From JAWKXU01 sp020446465 (GTDB lineage Bacteria; Pseudomonadota; Alphaproteobacteria; Sphingomonadales; Sphingomonadaceae): 64,000 nt of DNA. Both the position numbers and the translations under genes were made by a program. Shown here piece after piece: positions 45,425 through 54,416 of this stretch; the stretch's first letter is position 1; every line of letters starts with the position of its first letter. Location of the stretch: positions 124,001-188,000 of the forward strand of contig JAWKXU010000002.1 of assembly GCA_041396845.1 (NCBI GenBank). The letters are read 5' to 3'. The notes under the pieces were generated by a model that searched no databases, had not been told where the DNA came from, and was given only the letters and a program-made list of their open reading frames with translations.

Positions 45425-46177
45425 CTAGCGTTTGACCTGACAGGATGCGCCGTCGGCTTTCAGTCTGTCGCACAGGCTGTTGGCCGCAGCGACACTGGGG
45501 GCCATCGCCTGCAAGCGATAGACAGTGCCAATATCCGCTTGCCCTTCGACGATGCGATATTTGATGCCTTTCAACGCTTCATGCTGCCCATAAAGCAGGC
45601 TCCAGCCTTTTTCGGCCTGGCTCTTGGTCGAATAAGCGCCGACCTGCACCGGGATGCTGGTCGACGAAGTCGGGCTGGGCGCCGCCGGGGCCGCAACAGG
45701 CGGAGACAGCTTAGTCTCTGGCGTTTCCGAAGGCGTTGGCGCCGGCTTTGGCGCCGGCACGGCTGCAACCTTGCCTTCGGTTTCCTGTCCCTCACCAACC
45801 TTGAAACTGGCATCGCCGGTTCCGGCGAAAGTCTTTCCGCCCGGATCATCGGGCTTCACCTTGTACGGCCCGTCGGGCGCGGCAATCACGCTGCCATCAG
45901 GTTCCACATCGCTGGAGCCGGCGCGGTTGCTCGCCCACCAGATCCCGCCGATAATCGCAGCAAGCGCCAGCAACCCGAACAATGCAAAACCCACGATACG
46001 GGCCGTATCCGGGCCTTCGTCCGCCAGATCATCGTCCGATTCAAGCCACGGCAGCGCGCCATCATCATCATCGAAATCGAGCAAGGTATCGTCCGCCGCA
46101 GGATCAAGCCCGGCACCTTGTGTCATGGCATCATCGCCATGCGGATTTTCGCGGTCGCCCGTGTGGTCCACGCTCAT
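45425..46177 (-). CDS. SPOR-domain membrane protein
   Basis: 250 residues from the ATG at 46177 (MSVDHTGD). An acidic cytoplasmic part, one membrane helix (about 61-81), a Pro/Ala/Glu-rich periplasmic linker and a C-terminal SPOR domain (PVQVGAYSTKSQAEKGWSLL... SLCDRLKADGASCQVKR). SPOR domains bind denuded glycan at the septum. It starts two bases after the argS stop and is 83 bp before nagZ. Function is by domain only. Confidence 0.85.
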   Translation of the reverse strand: MSVDHTGDRENPHGDDAMTQGAGLDPAADDTLLDFDDDDGALPWLESDDDLADEGPDTARIVGFALFGLLALAAIIGGIWWASNRAGSSDVEPDGSVIAAPDGPYKVKPDDPGGKTFAGTGDASFKVGEGQETEGKVAAVPAPKPAPTPSETPETKLSPPVAAPAAPSPTSSTSIPVQVGAYSTKSQAEKGWSLLYGQHEALKGIKYRIVEGQADIGTVYRLQAMAPSVAAANSLCDRLKADGASCQVKR

Positions 46178-46179
46178 TA

Positions 46180-47940
46180 TCAAAGCTCCTCAACGGCCTC
46201 CACCCCAAGCAAGGCCAGTCCATTGCGTAGAACCTGCCCGATTTGCGCGGCAAGGAAAAGCCTTGCCCCGGTGAGCGCCTGATCCTGTGCCACAATGAGG
46301 CGTTTGTCAGGCTGGTCGTTACCAAGGTTCCAGTAAGCATGGAACGCGGCGGCCAGATCATGCAGGAAAAAGGCAATGCGGTGCGGTTCACGGGCATTGG
46401 CTGCGGCTTCGACAATACGCGGGAATTGCGCTGCGATCTTGACGAGGTCCAGTTCCTCCGCCCCCAGTGCATCGAGCGCATCTACTGATGGCGCAACACC
46501 TTCTGCCGCGCCTTTGCGAATGCTGGAGCTGATCCGCGCATGGGCATATTGCACGTAGAAAACCGGGTTGTCCTTTGACGCTTCGACCACTTTGGCAAAG
46601 TCGAAATCCATCTGCGCTTCGGGCTTGCGGGTGAGCATGGTGAAGCGCACCACGTCCTTGCCCACTTCGCGCACGACATCGGCCAGCGTAACAAACGTGC
46701 CTGCCCGTTTGGACATCTTCACAGGTTCGCCATTACGAAGCAGTTGCACCATCTGCACCAGCTTGACTTCGAACGGGGTCGCATCGCCATCGGCCCCCGT
46801 CATCGCGGCAACAGCAGCCTTTATCCGTTTGACAGTGCCGGCATGGTCTGCCCCCCAGATATCGACGAGCGCATCGGCTTTTTCCGCTTTCTGGAAGTGA
46901 TAGGCGAGGTCCGCACCGAAATAGGTCCAGCTTCCGTCACTCTTTTTGATCGGGCGATCCTGATCGTCCCCGAACTTTGTCGAGCGGAACAGCGGCAGTT
47001 CAACCGGCTCCCAGTCTTCGGGAGTCTTGCCCTTGGGCGCTTCGAGCATTCCGTCATAGACAAGATCGCGCGCGCGCAGCCATGCTTCTGCCTCGTCCGG
47101 CTTTCCAGCCGCCTGCAGTTCCGCTTCGGAAGAAAAGACATCGTGGGCAATGCCAAGCAGCGCCAGATCGTCGCGGATAATGTCCATCATCGCGGCAACG
47201 GCGCGTGTGCGGAACAGGTCGAGCCATTCGCTTTCCGGCGCGGCTGCATACCTGTCGCCGAACTCCGCAGCCAGCGCCTTGCCCACCGGAATCAGATAAT
47301 CGCCGGGATAGAGGCCTTCGGGAATATCCCCAACAGCTTCGCCCAGTGCTTCGCGATAACGGATATGGACAGACCGGGCGAGCACCTGCACTTGCGCGCC
47401 CGCATCGTTGACATAGTATTCGCGCGTAACCTTGTGGCCTGAATACTCCAGCAAGCTGGCCAGCGCATCGCCCACAACCGCCCCCCGGCAATGGCCCATA
47501 TGCATCGGCCCGGTCGGATTGGCCGAGACATATTCGACATTGACCATACGGCCTGCACCCATGGCAGAACGGCCATAGTCGGCCCCCGCCGTTGCAATCG
47601 CCTGCAATTCCGTGCGCCAGGCGCCATCAACCAGACGCATGTTGATAAAGCCCGGCCCTGCCACGTCCACCGATTCCACATCGGCCAGTGCGCCCAGCTT
47701 TGCCGCAAGCGCCTCTGCCAGCGCGCGCGGGTTGGTCTTTGCCGGTTTGGCCAGCACCATCGCTGCATTAGTGGCAAGATCGCCATGCGATGGATCACGC
47801 GGCGGCTCCACCGTCACATTGCCGCGCGGCAACCCTTCGGGCAGCACGCCATCGGTGATGAGCGCATCAAGCGCGGAATCGACATGCGCGGCAAACGCGG
47901 CATGAAGGCTGGCAGCGGTTTTCGTATCGATCTTGGGCAT
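46180..47940 (-). CDS. argS: Arginyl-tRNA synthetase
   Basis: 586 residues from MPKIDTKTAASLH. Class I aaRS: HIGH motif as HMGH in NPTGPMHMGHCRG, KMSK motif as VKMSKRAG, and a C-terminal anticodon-binding domain. The upstream frame of 15 codons is not used because the ATG at 47940 fits the family start. The length is normal. It heads the block with the SPOR gene. Confidence 0.96.
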   Translation of the reverse strand: MPKIDTKTAASLHAAFAAHVDSALDALITDGVLPEGLPRGNVTVEPPRDPSHGDLATNAAMVLAKPAKTNPRALAEALAAKLGALADVESVDVAGPGFINMRLVDGAWRTELQAIATAGADYGRSAMGAGRMVNVEYVSANPTGPMHMGHCRGAVVGDALASLLEYSGHKVTREYYVNDAGAQVQVLARSVHIRYREALGEAVGDIPEGLYPGDYLIPVGKALAAEFGDRYAAAPESEWLDLFRTRAVAAMMDIIRDDLALLGIAHDVFSSEAELQAAGKPDEAEAWLRARDLVYDGMLEAPKGKTPEDWEPVELPLFRSTKFGDDQDRPIKKSDGSWTYFGADLAYHFQKAEKADALVDIWGADHAGTVKRIKAAVAAMTGADGDATPFEVKLVQMVQLLRNGEPVKMSKRAGTFVTLADVVREVGKDVVRFTMLTRKPEAQMDFDFAKVVEASKDNPVFYVQYAHARISSSIRKGAAEGVAPSVDALDALGAEELDLVKIAAQFPRIVEAAANAREPHRIAFFLHDLAAAFHAYWNLGNDQPDKRLIVAQDQALTGARLFLAAQIGQVLRNGLALLGVEAVEEL

Positions 47941-48017
47941 GGCCGGGGCGGTTAGCCGAGTTCGGCGCGCGGGGAAAGGCCGCAAAACAAATGGCGCGAC
48001 CCTGCCCTTATCCGCGA

Positions 48018-48671
48018 TCAGCGCGTGACGTTATAGCCCAGTTGTTCACGGCTGAGCTGAAAGCCCACCAGCAATTCAAAACTCGCGCGTTTGACGGCAG
48101 CCTTTACTTCCGGTTCGCTGAGCGGGTCGATCGCAGCATCGGCATCGCCCGATTTACGCTTGCGCGTGATTCGCTGGCGGATATCTTCGGGAAGGGTCGC
48201 CTCTGCGCGATTGACATAGGCACCGGCCCTGGCGCTGGCTTGCGCGCGTTCCTGCCCATCCGCGAAATTGAGTGTCACTGTTCCCACACGCTTGCTCACC
48301 ACTTCGTCGCCACCGCGAACAACCGTGGAATAATACGGCAGCGTCACAGTGCGCGCGCCGCGCACGTCGGTGCGGCGGGCAACGACATCGAAACTCGCTT
48401 CGGAATAGACGTCCGCACCCGTATCATTGCAGGCCGGGCGCACATTGGTGATCGCCGCCGTTACGTCGATGGCAGAGGCCGTGCGCGCTTCAGCAGGCGA
48501 AAACAGCGTAATATCACCCGTATAATCGGGCACGCCCACAGCAGGGCAGACCGTACGCAGCGCGGTAATGCCCACGCCTTGTTCCACCACGATATCACCC
48601 TTGGACTTACAACCGCCAAGCGCAGCGGAAAGAGCAGCCAGACCAATCAGGCCAATGCGAAAATCCATCAT
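48018..48671 (-). CDS. Lipoprotein, unknown function
   Basis: 217 residues. The signal peptide ends in LAALSAALGGCKSKG with lipobox LGGC. The mature domain contains TVTLPYYSTVVRGGDEVVSKRVGTVTLNF and an RKRKSGDADAAIDPLSEPEVK tail. I do not recognise a family. It is divergent from ispH and has two possible ATGs at 48671 and 48668. Confidence 0.72.
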   Translation of the reverse strand: MMDFRIGLIGLAALSAALGGCKSKGDIVVEQGVGITALRTVCPAVGVPDYTGDITLFSPAEARTASAIDVTAAITNVRPACNDTGADVYSEASFDVVARRTDVRGARTVTLPYYSTVVRGGDEVVSKRVGTVTLNFADGQERAQASARAGAYVNRAEATLPEDIRQRITRKRKSGDADAAIDPLSEPEVKAAVKRASFELLVGFQLSREQLGYNVTR

Positions 48672-48790
48672 TCATCCTCGTCGAAAGACGTTGCAGCAGC
48701 CCTAGGGCCTTGCCCGCCAAAGCGCAACGGGTCATGGCAAATCACCGCGCACCCTTCCACCAACTCGTCCCAATCGCTAGGGAGCAAAAG

Positions 48791-49774
48791 ATGAACGCTC
48801 CATTTCCATCCCGCGACAGTGGCGATTCCCTTCGTTCGCTCAAAGTGCTGATTGCCGCGCCGCGGGGGTTCTGTGCCGGTGTTGACCGCGCGATAGAGAT
48901 CGTGGAGCGCGCGCTGGTGCGCTATGGCCCGCCCGTCTATGTGCGTCACGAAATCGTGCATAACCGCTATGTGGTGGATAACCTGAAGGCCAAAGGCGCG
49001 ATTTTCGTCGATGAACTGGACGAAGTGCCGGACAACGTGCCGGTCGTATTCAGCGCACATGGTGTGCCAAAGTCCGTCCCTGCCGAAGCTGAACAGCGCA
49101 AGCTGGAATATCTCGACGCGACTTGCCCGCTGGTCAGCAAGGTGCATCGCCAGGCCGAACGTCAGGTAGAGGCAGGCCGGCATATTCTGTTCATCGGCCA
49201 TGCCGGGCACCCTGAAGTGATCGGCACGTTCGGGCAAGTGCCTGAAGGCGAAATGACACTGGTGCAGACGGTGGACGATATTGCCCTGTTGCCGTTCATG
49301 CAGGAAACGCCGCTTGCGTTCCTCACCCAGACCACGCTTTCCGTGGATGACACCGCCGCAGTTATCGCTGCCTTGCAGGCCCGTTATCCCGATATTGTCG
49401 GGCCAAAGGCGGACGATATCTGTTACGCCACATCCAACCGGCAGGCCGCCGTCAAACAGATTGCGCCGGGCAGCGATCTGGTACTGGTTATTGGCGCACC
49501 CAACTCATCCAACTCGCTCCGGCTGGTGGAAGTGGCCGAACGTTGCGGCACAGATGCCCGCCTGATCCAGCGCGCAGCCGACATCATGCCGCAATGGCTG
49601 GAAGGCGTCGGCACGGTCGGCCTGACTGCCGGGGCTTCCGCACCCGAAGCGCTGGTCCGCGAAGTCATCGCCCGGCTGTCTGAATGGCGCACGGTGGAGG
49701 AAGTCACCCTGACAGCGGCAGAAGAACGCATGGTCTTCAAACTGCCACGGCAACTGACAGAAACGACGGAATAA
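48791..49774 (+). CDS. ispH: 4-hydroxy-3-methylbut-2-enyl diphosphate reductase
   Basis: 327 residues from the ATG at 48791 (AGGGAG site upstream); the frame extends upstream but there is no support. It catalyses the last step of the MEP isoprenoid pathway. Fe-S cysteines are in GFCAGVDRAI, DATCPLVSKVH and DDICYATSNRQ. Next to thrB and rnhA, a conserved alphaproteobacterial order. Confidence 0.95.
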   Translation: MNAPFPSRDSGDSLRSLKVLIAAPRGFCAGVDRAIEIVERALVRYGPPVYVRHEIVHNRYVVDNLKAKGAIFVDELDEVPDNVPVVFSAHGVPKSVPAEAEQRKLEYLDATCPLVSKVHRQAERQVEAGRHILFIGHAGHPEVIGTFGQVPEGEMTLVQTVDDIALLPFMQETPLAFLTQTTLSVDDTAAVIAALQARYPDIVGPKADDICYATSNRQAAVKQIAPGSDLVLVIGAPNSSNSLRLVEVAERCGTDARLIQRAADIMPQWLEGVGTVGLTAGASAPEALVREVIARLSEWRTVEEVTLTAAEERMVFKLPRQLTETTE

Positions 49775-49783
49775 CCCCAAACA

Positions 49784-50776
49784 ATGGCAGTCTATACCCA
49801 GCTTGGCGCGGAAGACCTCGCAAGCCTGATGGCGAATTACGATGTGGGCGACCTGCGCTCCGCCAAAGGCATTGCCGAAGGCGTCTCCAATTCCAACTGG
49901 CTGCTGGAAACGGACCAGAACCGTTTCATACTCACCATGTATGAAGCGCGCACGGACATTGCCGATTTGCCCTTTTTTCTGGGACTGCTGGACCATCTGG
50001 CGCAAAAAGGCTGCCCGGTTCCCCGCACAATCCACGACAACAACGGCGCTGCCTACCGCATGGTGGATGGCAAGCCTGTTGCCTTGATCGAGTTTCTGGC
50101 CGGCGTTTCAGTCGAACACCCCACGGCTGACCAGGCACGCGCTGTCGGGGCCGCTCTGGCAACGACGCACATTGCCGCGCAGGATTTCAACATGGTGCGC
50201 GCCAACACCATGAGCCTTGCCGCATGGCACAGCCTGTTCGACGCTTGCAGCAGCGATGGGCTGGCCTCAATCGACCCGGCCCTGCCCGATTTTGTGTCGC
50301 AGGAACTGGCCTTCCTCGATGCCAACTGGCCAGAAAGTTTACCCAAAGGCCCAATTCACGCGGACCTGTTCCCCGATAACGTCCTGATGCTGGGCAATAG
50401 AGTCAGCGGTCTGATAGACTTCTACTTCGCCTGTAACGATTTTCTGGCCTATGATCTGGCTGTTACCCACGCCGCCTGGGCTTTCAGTGCAGACGGTTCA
50501 GTCTTCGATGCCGACATCGCATCAGCCTTGATGGACGGGTATGAAAGCGTGCGCCCGCTTTGCGATGCTGAACGAAAAGCCTTGCCAGTTCTGGCCCGCG
50601 GGGCAGCCATGCGTTTTCTGTCTACGCGCTGTTATGACTGGCTGCACCGCGCAGAAGGCGCGCTGGTAACGCCCAAGGATCCGATGGCCTTCATGCGGCG
50701 CGCGCGCCTCTATGCCAATCCGGCAAATGGTGCATTTCCGGGACAGGTCGAACAGGCAAGCCCCTCTGCGGGTTAA
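49784..50776 (+). CDS. thrB: Homoserine kinase (aminoglycoside-phosphotransferase fold)
   Basis: 330 residues. The type II (APH-like) ThrB with the catalytic loop IHADLFPDNVLM and an N-terminal lobe YDVGDLRSAKGIAEGVSNSNW. It phosphorylates homoserine in threonine synthesis. It starts 9 bp after ispH and ends 45 bp before rnhA. Not the GHMP-type ThrB of enterics. Confidence 0.92.
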   Translation: MAVYTQLGAEDLASLMANYDVGDLRSAKGIAEGVSNSNWLLETDQNRFILTMYEARTDIADLPFFLGLLDHLAQKGCPVPRTIHDNNGAAYRMVDGKPVALIEFLAGVSVEHPTADQARAVGAALATTHIAAQDFNMVRANTMSLAAWHSLFDACSSDGLASIDPALPDFVSQELAFLDANWPESLPKGPIHADLFPDNVLMLGNRVSGLIDFYFACNDFLAYDLAVTHAAWAFSADGSVFDADIASALMDGYESVRPLCDAERKALPVLARGAAMRFLSTRCYDWLHRAEGALVTPKDPMAFMRRARLYANPANGAFPGQVEQASPSAG

Positions 50777-50821
50777 AGCCTGCCTCACAAATTGACACAT
50801 GACGTGGTAATGAAGTTTGCG

Positions 50822-51265
50822 ATGAAGACAGTCGAGATTTTCACAGATGGCGCCTGCAAGGGCAACCCCGGCCCCGGCGGCTGGGGCGCCTTGTTGCGTA
50901 TGGGCCGCCATGAAAAGGAGCTGTCAGGCGCGGACCCGCACACCACCAATAACCGGATGGAGCTGACAGCCGCCATTCGCGCGTTGGAAGCGCTGATCGA
51001 ACCTTGTCGCGTCAAGCTTCATACCGACAGCAAATACGTGATGGACGGGATGACGCGCTGGGTCGCGGGCTGGCAACGCAACGGCTGGAAAACCGCGAGC
51101 AGGAAGCCGGTCCAGAATGCCGAATTATGGCATGAACTGATCGAGGTATCAGGCCGGCATGAGATCGAATGGATCTGGGTCAAAGGCCACAACGGACACC
51201 CGGAAAACGAGCGCGTCGATCAACTGGCCAGCGACGCAGCAGCGCAAGTGGCGCAGAGCGTCTGA
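50822..51265 (+). CDS. rnhA: Ribonuclease HI
   Basis: 147 residues from MKTVEIFTDGACKGNPGPGG; an ATG four codons upstream (50810) is possible. The DEDD catalytic residues are in TDGACKGN, NRMELTAA, HTDSKYVMDG and NERVDQLASDAA. Degrades the RNA strand of RNA-DNA hybrids. Third gene of the ispH-thrB-rnhA block. Confidence 0.95.
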   Translation: MKTVEIFTDGACKGNPGPGGWGALLRMGRHEKELSGADPHTTNNRMELTAAIRALEALIEPCRVKLHTDSKYVMDGMTRWVAGWQRNGWKTASRKPVQNAELWHELIEVSGRHEIEWIWVKGHNGHPENERVDQLASDAAAQVAQSV

Positions 51266-51337
51266 AAGCCAGCCGCGCAGCCAGTTCAGTTCACGATAGC
51301 GCCTGGCCACTCCCCCAACCGGGGCACAAAAGCGTTT

Positions 51338-51514
51338 TCAGGTTTCGTCAATCGTGTCGGAAACGGGACCATTCTTCTTGATCGATTCAATGGCATTACG
51401 CGCACTGGCCTTGGACGAATAGCCTTCCGTCCAGAAAATTGTTTCTTTATTGTAGCAGAAATAGGCGACAAATTCGCCTTTCTTGTTCTTCCTGATCTCG
51501 AAGCGGTGAGCCAC
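51338..51514 (-). CDS. DUF1508 (YegP-like) mini-protein
   Basis: 58 residues from a GTG at 51514 with GAGGAG eight nt upstream. MAHRFEIRKNKKGEFVAYFCYNK is cut here at its diagnostic part: the FEIRKNKKGEFVAYF fold and SSKASARNAIESIKKN tail mark one DUF1508 repeat. Canonical YegP has two repeats. The frame continues upstream but the ribosome site sets this start. It is convergent with rnhA. Confidence 0.75.
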   Translation of the reverse strand: MAHRFEIRKNKKGEFVAYFCYNKETIFWTEGYSSKASARNAIESIKKNGPVSDTIDET

Positions 51515-51633
51515 TGGGATATCTCCTCGGTCTATCCGGTCGTCGATGGCAGGCCCCAAAAAAGAATCGGCCCCCGTCAATAGATTAGCGAAATGTGCAG
51601 AATTGACCAGTGTTCGCTCAAGCCGTGCCATAT

Positions 51634-52743
51634 TCAGACGAATCGCGCAGGTGAATAAAGCGCAGGGTCCAGCGCGCAGATCATCGAATCCGCCCCTTGT
51701 CCAAGGATCTGCCGGGCCGCCAGACGCGCCGCAGCGGGGGCTGTCTGGATGCCGAAACCGCCTTGCCCGGCAAACCAGAAAAACGCCGGATTGGCAGGAT
51801 CGAACCCGTAAACGGGCAGACGGTCAGGTGCGAAACTGCGCAAGCCCGCCCACTTGCGCTCCAGCCGACGCACTTTCCAGTCCGTCACCTGCCCCAGACG
51901 ATCCATGGCAAGCGCCACGTCAAGTTCTTCGGGTGCAGCATCACACGGCGCACTGGGTGTCTCATCATGCGGGCTGAGCCAGAGCCGCCCGCTTTCCGGC
52001 TTGAAATAGAATGTGCCGCCCACGTCCAGCACCACCGGCATTGCCGGGTCAGGCTGCGGGTCAACGTCGAGTTGCAGCATCGTGCGGCGCATCGGCTGGA
52101 TGCCAAGCGGGGCGCACCCGGCATCACGGGCCACCGTGTCCGCCCATGCACCGGCAGCATTGACAAGGATACGGGCGCTGACGCTGGCACCATTGGCAAG
52201 CGCCAGTTGCCAGCCGCCCGGCGCCCGCTTTGCACCTGTCAGCGCAGCCCGGCACCAAAGCTGCGCCCCCGTCTTTCGCATCGCGGCAAGATAATGCGTG
52301 TGGAGCGCGGCGACGTCGATATCCATGCTTTCCGGTTCAAGCACACCAGCCACCCAGGCAGCCGTAATGCCGGGAACCAAGCGTTCCATTTGGGCGCGGT
52401 CCGCGCGCTCCATCGCAATGCCCGCTTCAATGAATGCGCGCTCAAAGCTCTCAAGCATGGCCATCTGGTCTGCCCGCGCGATGGTCAACCCGCCGCGTGG
52501 TTTCAGAAAACCACCCTCTGCCAGCCATGGCCCCGAAGCGGCAGTCAAAGGCTGCACATCCCGCCCGCCGTAGCTTTCCACCCAGAACGCCGCCGAACGC
52601 CCGGTGGCGTGATAACCCGGCGCGTGCTCTGCTTCCAGAACCACAACGCTGGCATGGGGCGCCAGTTCTGCTGCCAGACTGGCACCCGCCATCCCGGCCC
52701 CGACAATGGCAATGTCAAACTTTTCCGTCACGCTTCGTGTCAC
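51634..52743 (-). CDS. FAD-dependent D-amino-acid-type oxidoreductase
   Basis: 369 residues with a GTG start overlapping the hydrolase stop (GTGA). The FAD-binding motif is IAIVGAGMAGASLAAEL and the C-terminal motif is GQGGFGIQTAPA. It belongs to the DAO family (DadA, glycine oxidase, D-arginine dehydrogenase). The nearest look is DauA-like, but the substrate cannot be set from sequence. It is cotranscribed with the preceding hydrolase. Confidence 0.83.
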   Translation of the reverse strand: MTRSVTEKFDIAIVGAGMAGASLAAELAPHASVVVLEAEHAPGYHATGRSAAFWVESYGGRDVQPLTAASGPWLAEGGFLKPRGGLTIARADQMAMLESFERAFIEAGIAMERADRAQMERLVPGITAAWVAGVLEPESMDIDVAALHTHYLAAMRKTGAQLWCRAALTGAKRAPGGWQLALANGASVSARILVNAAGAWADTVARDAGCAPLGIQPMRRTMLQLDVDPQPDPAMPVVLDVGGTFYFKPESGRLWLSPHDETPSAPCDAAPEELDVALAMDRLGQVTDWKVRRLERKWAGLRSFAPDRLPVYGFDPANPAFFWFAGQGGFGIQTAPAAARLAARQILGQGADSMICALDPALYSPARFV

Positions 52744-53837
52744 CCCGTCGCGCCTTTTGCCGGGGCATGTTTGGTAAGGAAAGCATCAATCGCAACGAGG
52801 GCCTTTTGACGCACCACGTCAGCTTCACGCAGGATTTCATGGCGTGCTTCAGGCCCGAACATCAACAACTCGCAATCGGGGAGCCTGCGCGCGGCCCGGC
52901 GAATGGCAGGTGGGCTGACCAGTTTGTCGTCATCAGTCCCGACAATGAATGTCGGCACTTTTACACGTTCCAGTACGCCCGCCCGGTCGAGCATGACAAT
53001 GGATGCGTATGATTGTTCGACCCAGCCCCAGCTTCCCGGCCCCATCACGAGTTCGGGGCGCTGTTCGCGCCACCAAAGCTCATCGGCATAGCGTGCTGCA
53101 TCATGCGTCAGGAGCAGTTCGCGCCCTTCGGGCACTTCGCCCGGCTTCTCACTCCATTTCCAGGCAGGACGACGCGGATCGCCCAGTGCCTTCATCACGC
53201 GCGCAGCGAGCCAAACCCATGATGCGGGCAACCAATAAGGGGCCAGACCCAGCATCGGTGCGCTCAAAATCAGGGCGTCGGGCCGAACCGAACCTTCAGC
53301 AACGGCGCGCAAGGCAAGATGCCCCCCCATCGAATGACCCGCGAGCACATGCGGCCCCGGCGTTTGCTGAACCCATTCTTTCCAGAATGCGGCAAGGTCT
53401 GCGATCCAGACTGCAAAATCGTCAATATGGCCTGTCACCGCATCAAGACCCAGCCTGCCGGAACCGGCCTGCCCCCGCCAGTCGCTTGCCGTGACGGACC
53501 AGCCCTGCCCTGCCCAGTAGTCCAGCGTTTCGATATATTTTTCGTAAGCATCGCCGCGCCCCGGCATGAACAGGATCGAACCGCGCGGACCAATCGCGCC
53601 ATCGGCAGCGCGGGGAACAGGCCAATCAATCCGGCGCAGGACATAACCATCGGGCGCCGTCCACGTGGACTCGCGCGCACCACGAGGGATTTCCCGGCGC
53701 GGATGGCCACCACTGCCGGAAGCAGTAGACTCAAACGGCGTTGAAACAGAGCTAATACCAGCCTCCTGCCCTTGGTTACTTTTTAGTAAGCCATCCGCAT
53801 TAACACGTCCCCCAAGGGGTAATCGGGGGCATTTCAT
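52740..53837 (-). CDS. Lysophospholipase-like alpha/beta hydrolase
   Basis: The catalytic domain has nucleophile GHSMGGHLALR, an Asp in FIVGTDDDKLV and a His in GPEARHEIL. It resembles PldB/monoacylglycerol lipase (serine aminopeptidase S33). The start is uncertain: the only standard in-frame start in the first 85 codons is the ATG at 53837, which overlaps the divergent cpaA ATG by two bases and has no clear ribosome site. An ATT near 53753 follows CAGGAGG by five bases. Residues 1-60 under the longer start are not conserved looking. Confidence 0.8.
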   Translation of the reverse strand: MKCPRLPLGGRVNADGLLKSNQGQEAGISSVSTPFESTASGSGGHPRREIPRGARESTWTAPDGYVLRRIDWPVPRAADGAIGPRGSILFMPGRGDAYEKYIETLDYWAGQGWSVTASDWRGQAGSGRLGLDAVTGHIDDFAVWIADLAAFWKEWVQQTPGPHVLAGHSMGGHLALRAVAEGSVRPDALILSAPMLGLAPYWLPASWVWLAARVMKALGDPRRPAWKWSEKPGEVPEGRELLLTHDAARYADELWWREQRPELVMGPGSWGWVEQSYASIVMLDRAGVLERVKVPTFIVGTDDDKLVSPPAIRRAARRLPDCELLMFGPEARHEILREADVVRQKALVAIDAFLTKHAPAKGATG

Positions 53838-54330
53838 GCACAGCGGATTTTTCCACTATTTTCTACTCGCCGCACTTGGCTGTGCGCTTCTTTACGCAGC
53901 GATGACCGACTTGCGCCGTCGCCAGATCGACAACTGGCTCAATCTGGCCATTGTCGTCGGCGCGCCACTGTTCTGGTGGAGCAATGGGCTGGCGTTGTGG
54001 CCCGATGTGGCGTGGCAAATCGGCATTGCCCTGATGGCGCTCGTGCTGCTTGGCGGCCTTTTTGCCATAGGCGCGATGGGCGGCGGTGATGTGAAGCTGC
54101 TGACTGCGCTTGCCCTGTGGATCGAACCGTCATGGTTCCTCAAACTTCTGATCGTGATGGCTCTTGCCGGAGGTGTTCTCACGATTGCTTTCGGCGCCTG
54201 GCACGTCGCCCGGCGCAAACCCAACAAGCTGGGCATTCCCTATGGCGTCGCCATCGCGATTGCCGGGCTGTGGGTGCTTGGAACGCATTACCTGCCAGTT
54301 GCCAACGAATTGGCAAGCACGGCCGGGTGA
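53836..54330 (+). CDS. cpaA: Prepilin peptidase of the Flp pilus
   Basis: 164 residues from the ATG at 53836 with a G-rich site upstream. Several membrane helices and the A24 aspartates in MTDLRRRQIDNW and GAMGGGDVKLL. CpaA/TadV processes Flp prepilins. It starts the rightward pilus locus. It lacks the N-methylation domain, as is usual for TadV. Confidence 0.9.
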   Translation: MHSGFFHYFLLAALGCALLYAAMTDLRRRQIDNWLNLAIVVGAPLFWWSNGLALWPDVAWQIGIALMALVLLGGLFAIGAMGGGDVKLLTALALWIEPSWFLKLLIVMALAGGVLTIAFGAWHVARRKPNKLGIPYGVAIAIAGLWVLGTHYLPVANELASTAG

Positions 54331-54338
54331 ACCTGATT

Positions 54339-54346
54339 TTAACCAT
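54339..54346 (+). promoter_or_regulatory. CtrA-like half-site TTAACCAT upstream of cpaB
   Basis: TTAACCAT is the known extended CtrA half-site. It lies 71 bp before the cpaB ATG in the 86-bp cpaA-cpaB gap. CtrA control of pilus genes is known in Caulobacter. A single 8-bp match is weak evidence. Confidence 0.35.
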
Positions 54347-54416
54347 TAGCTGCGAATGTTTGCAGCCATGACAGCCCGACGGATCGAAGGGCGACAAGAA
54401 GGGGGCTTATAGCGCC

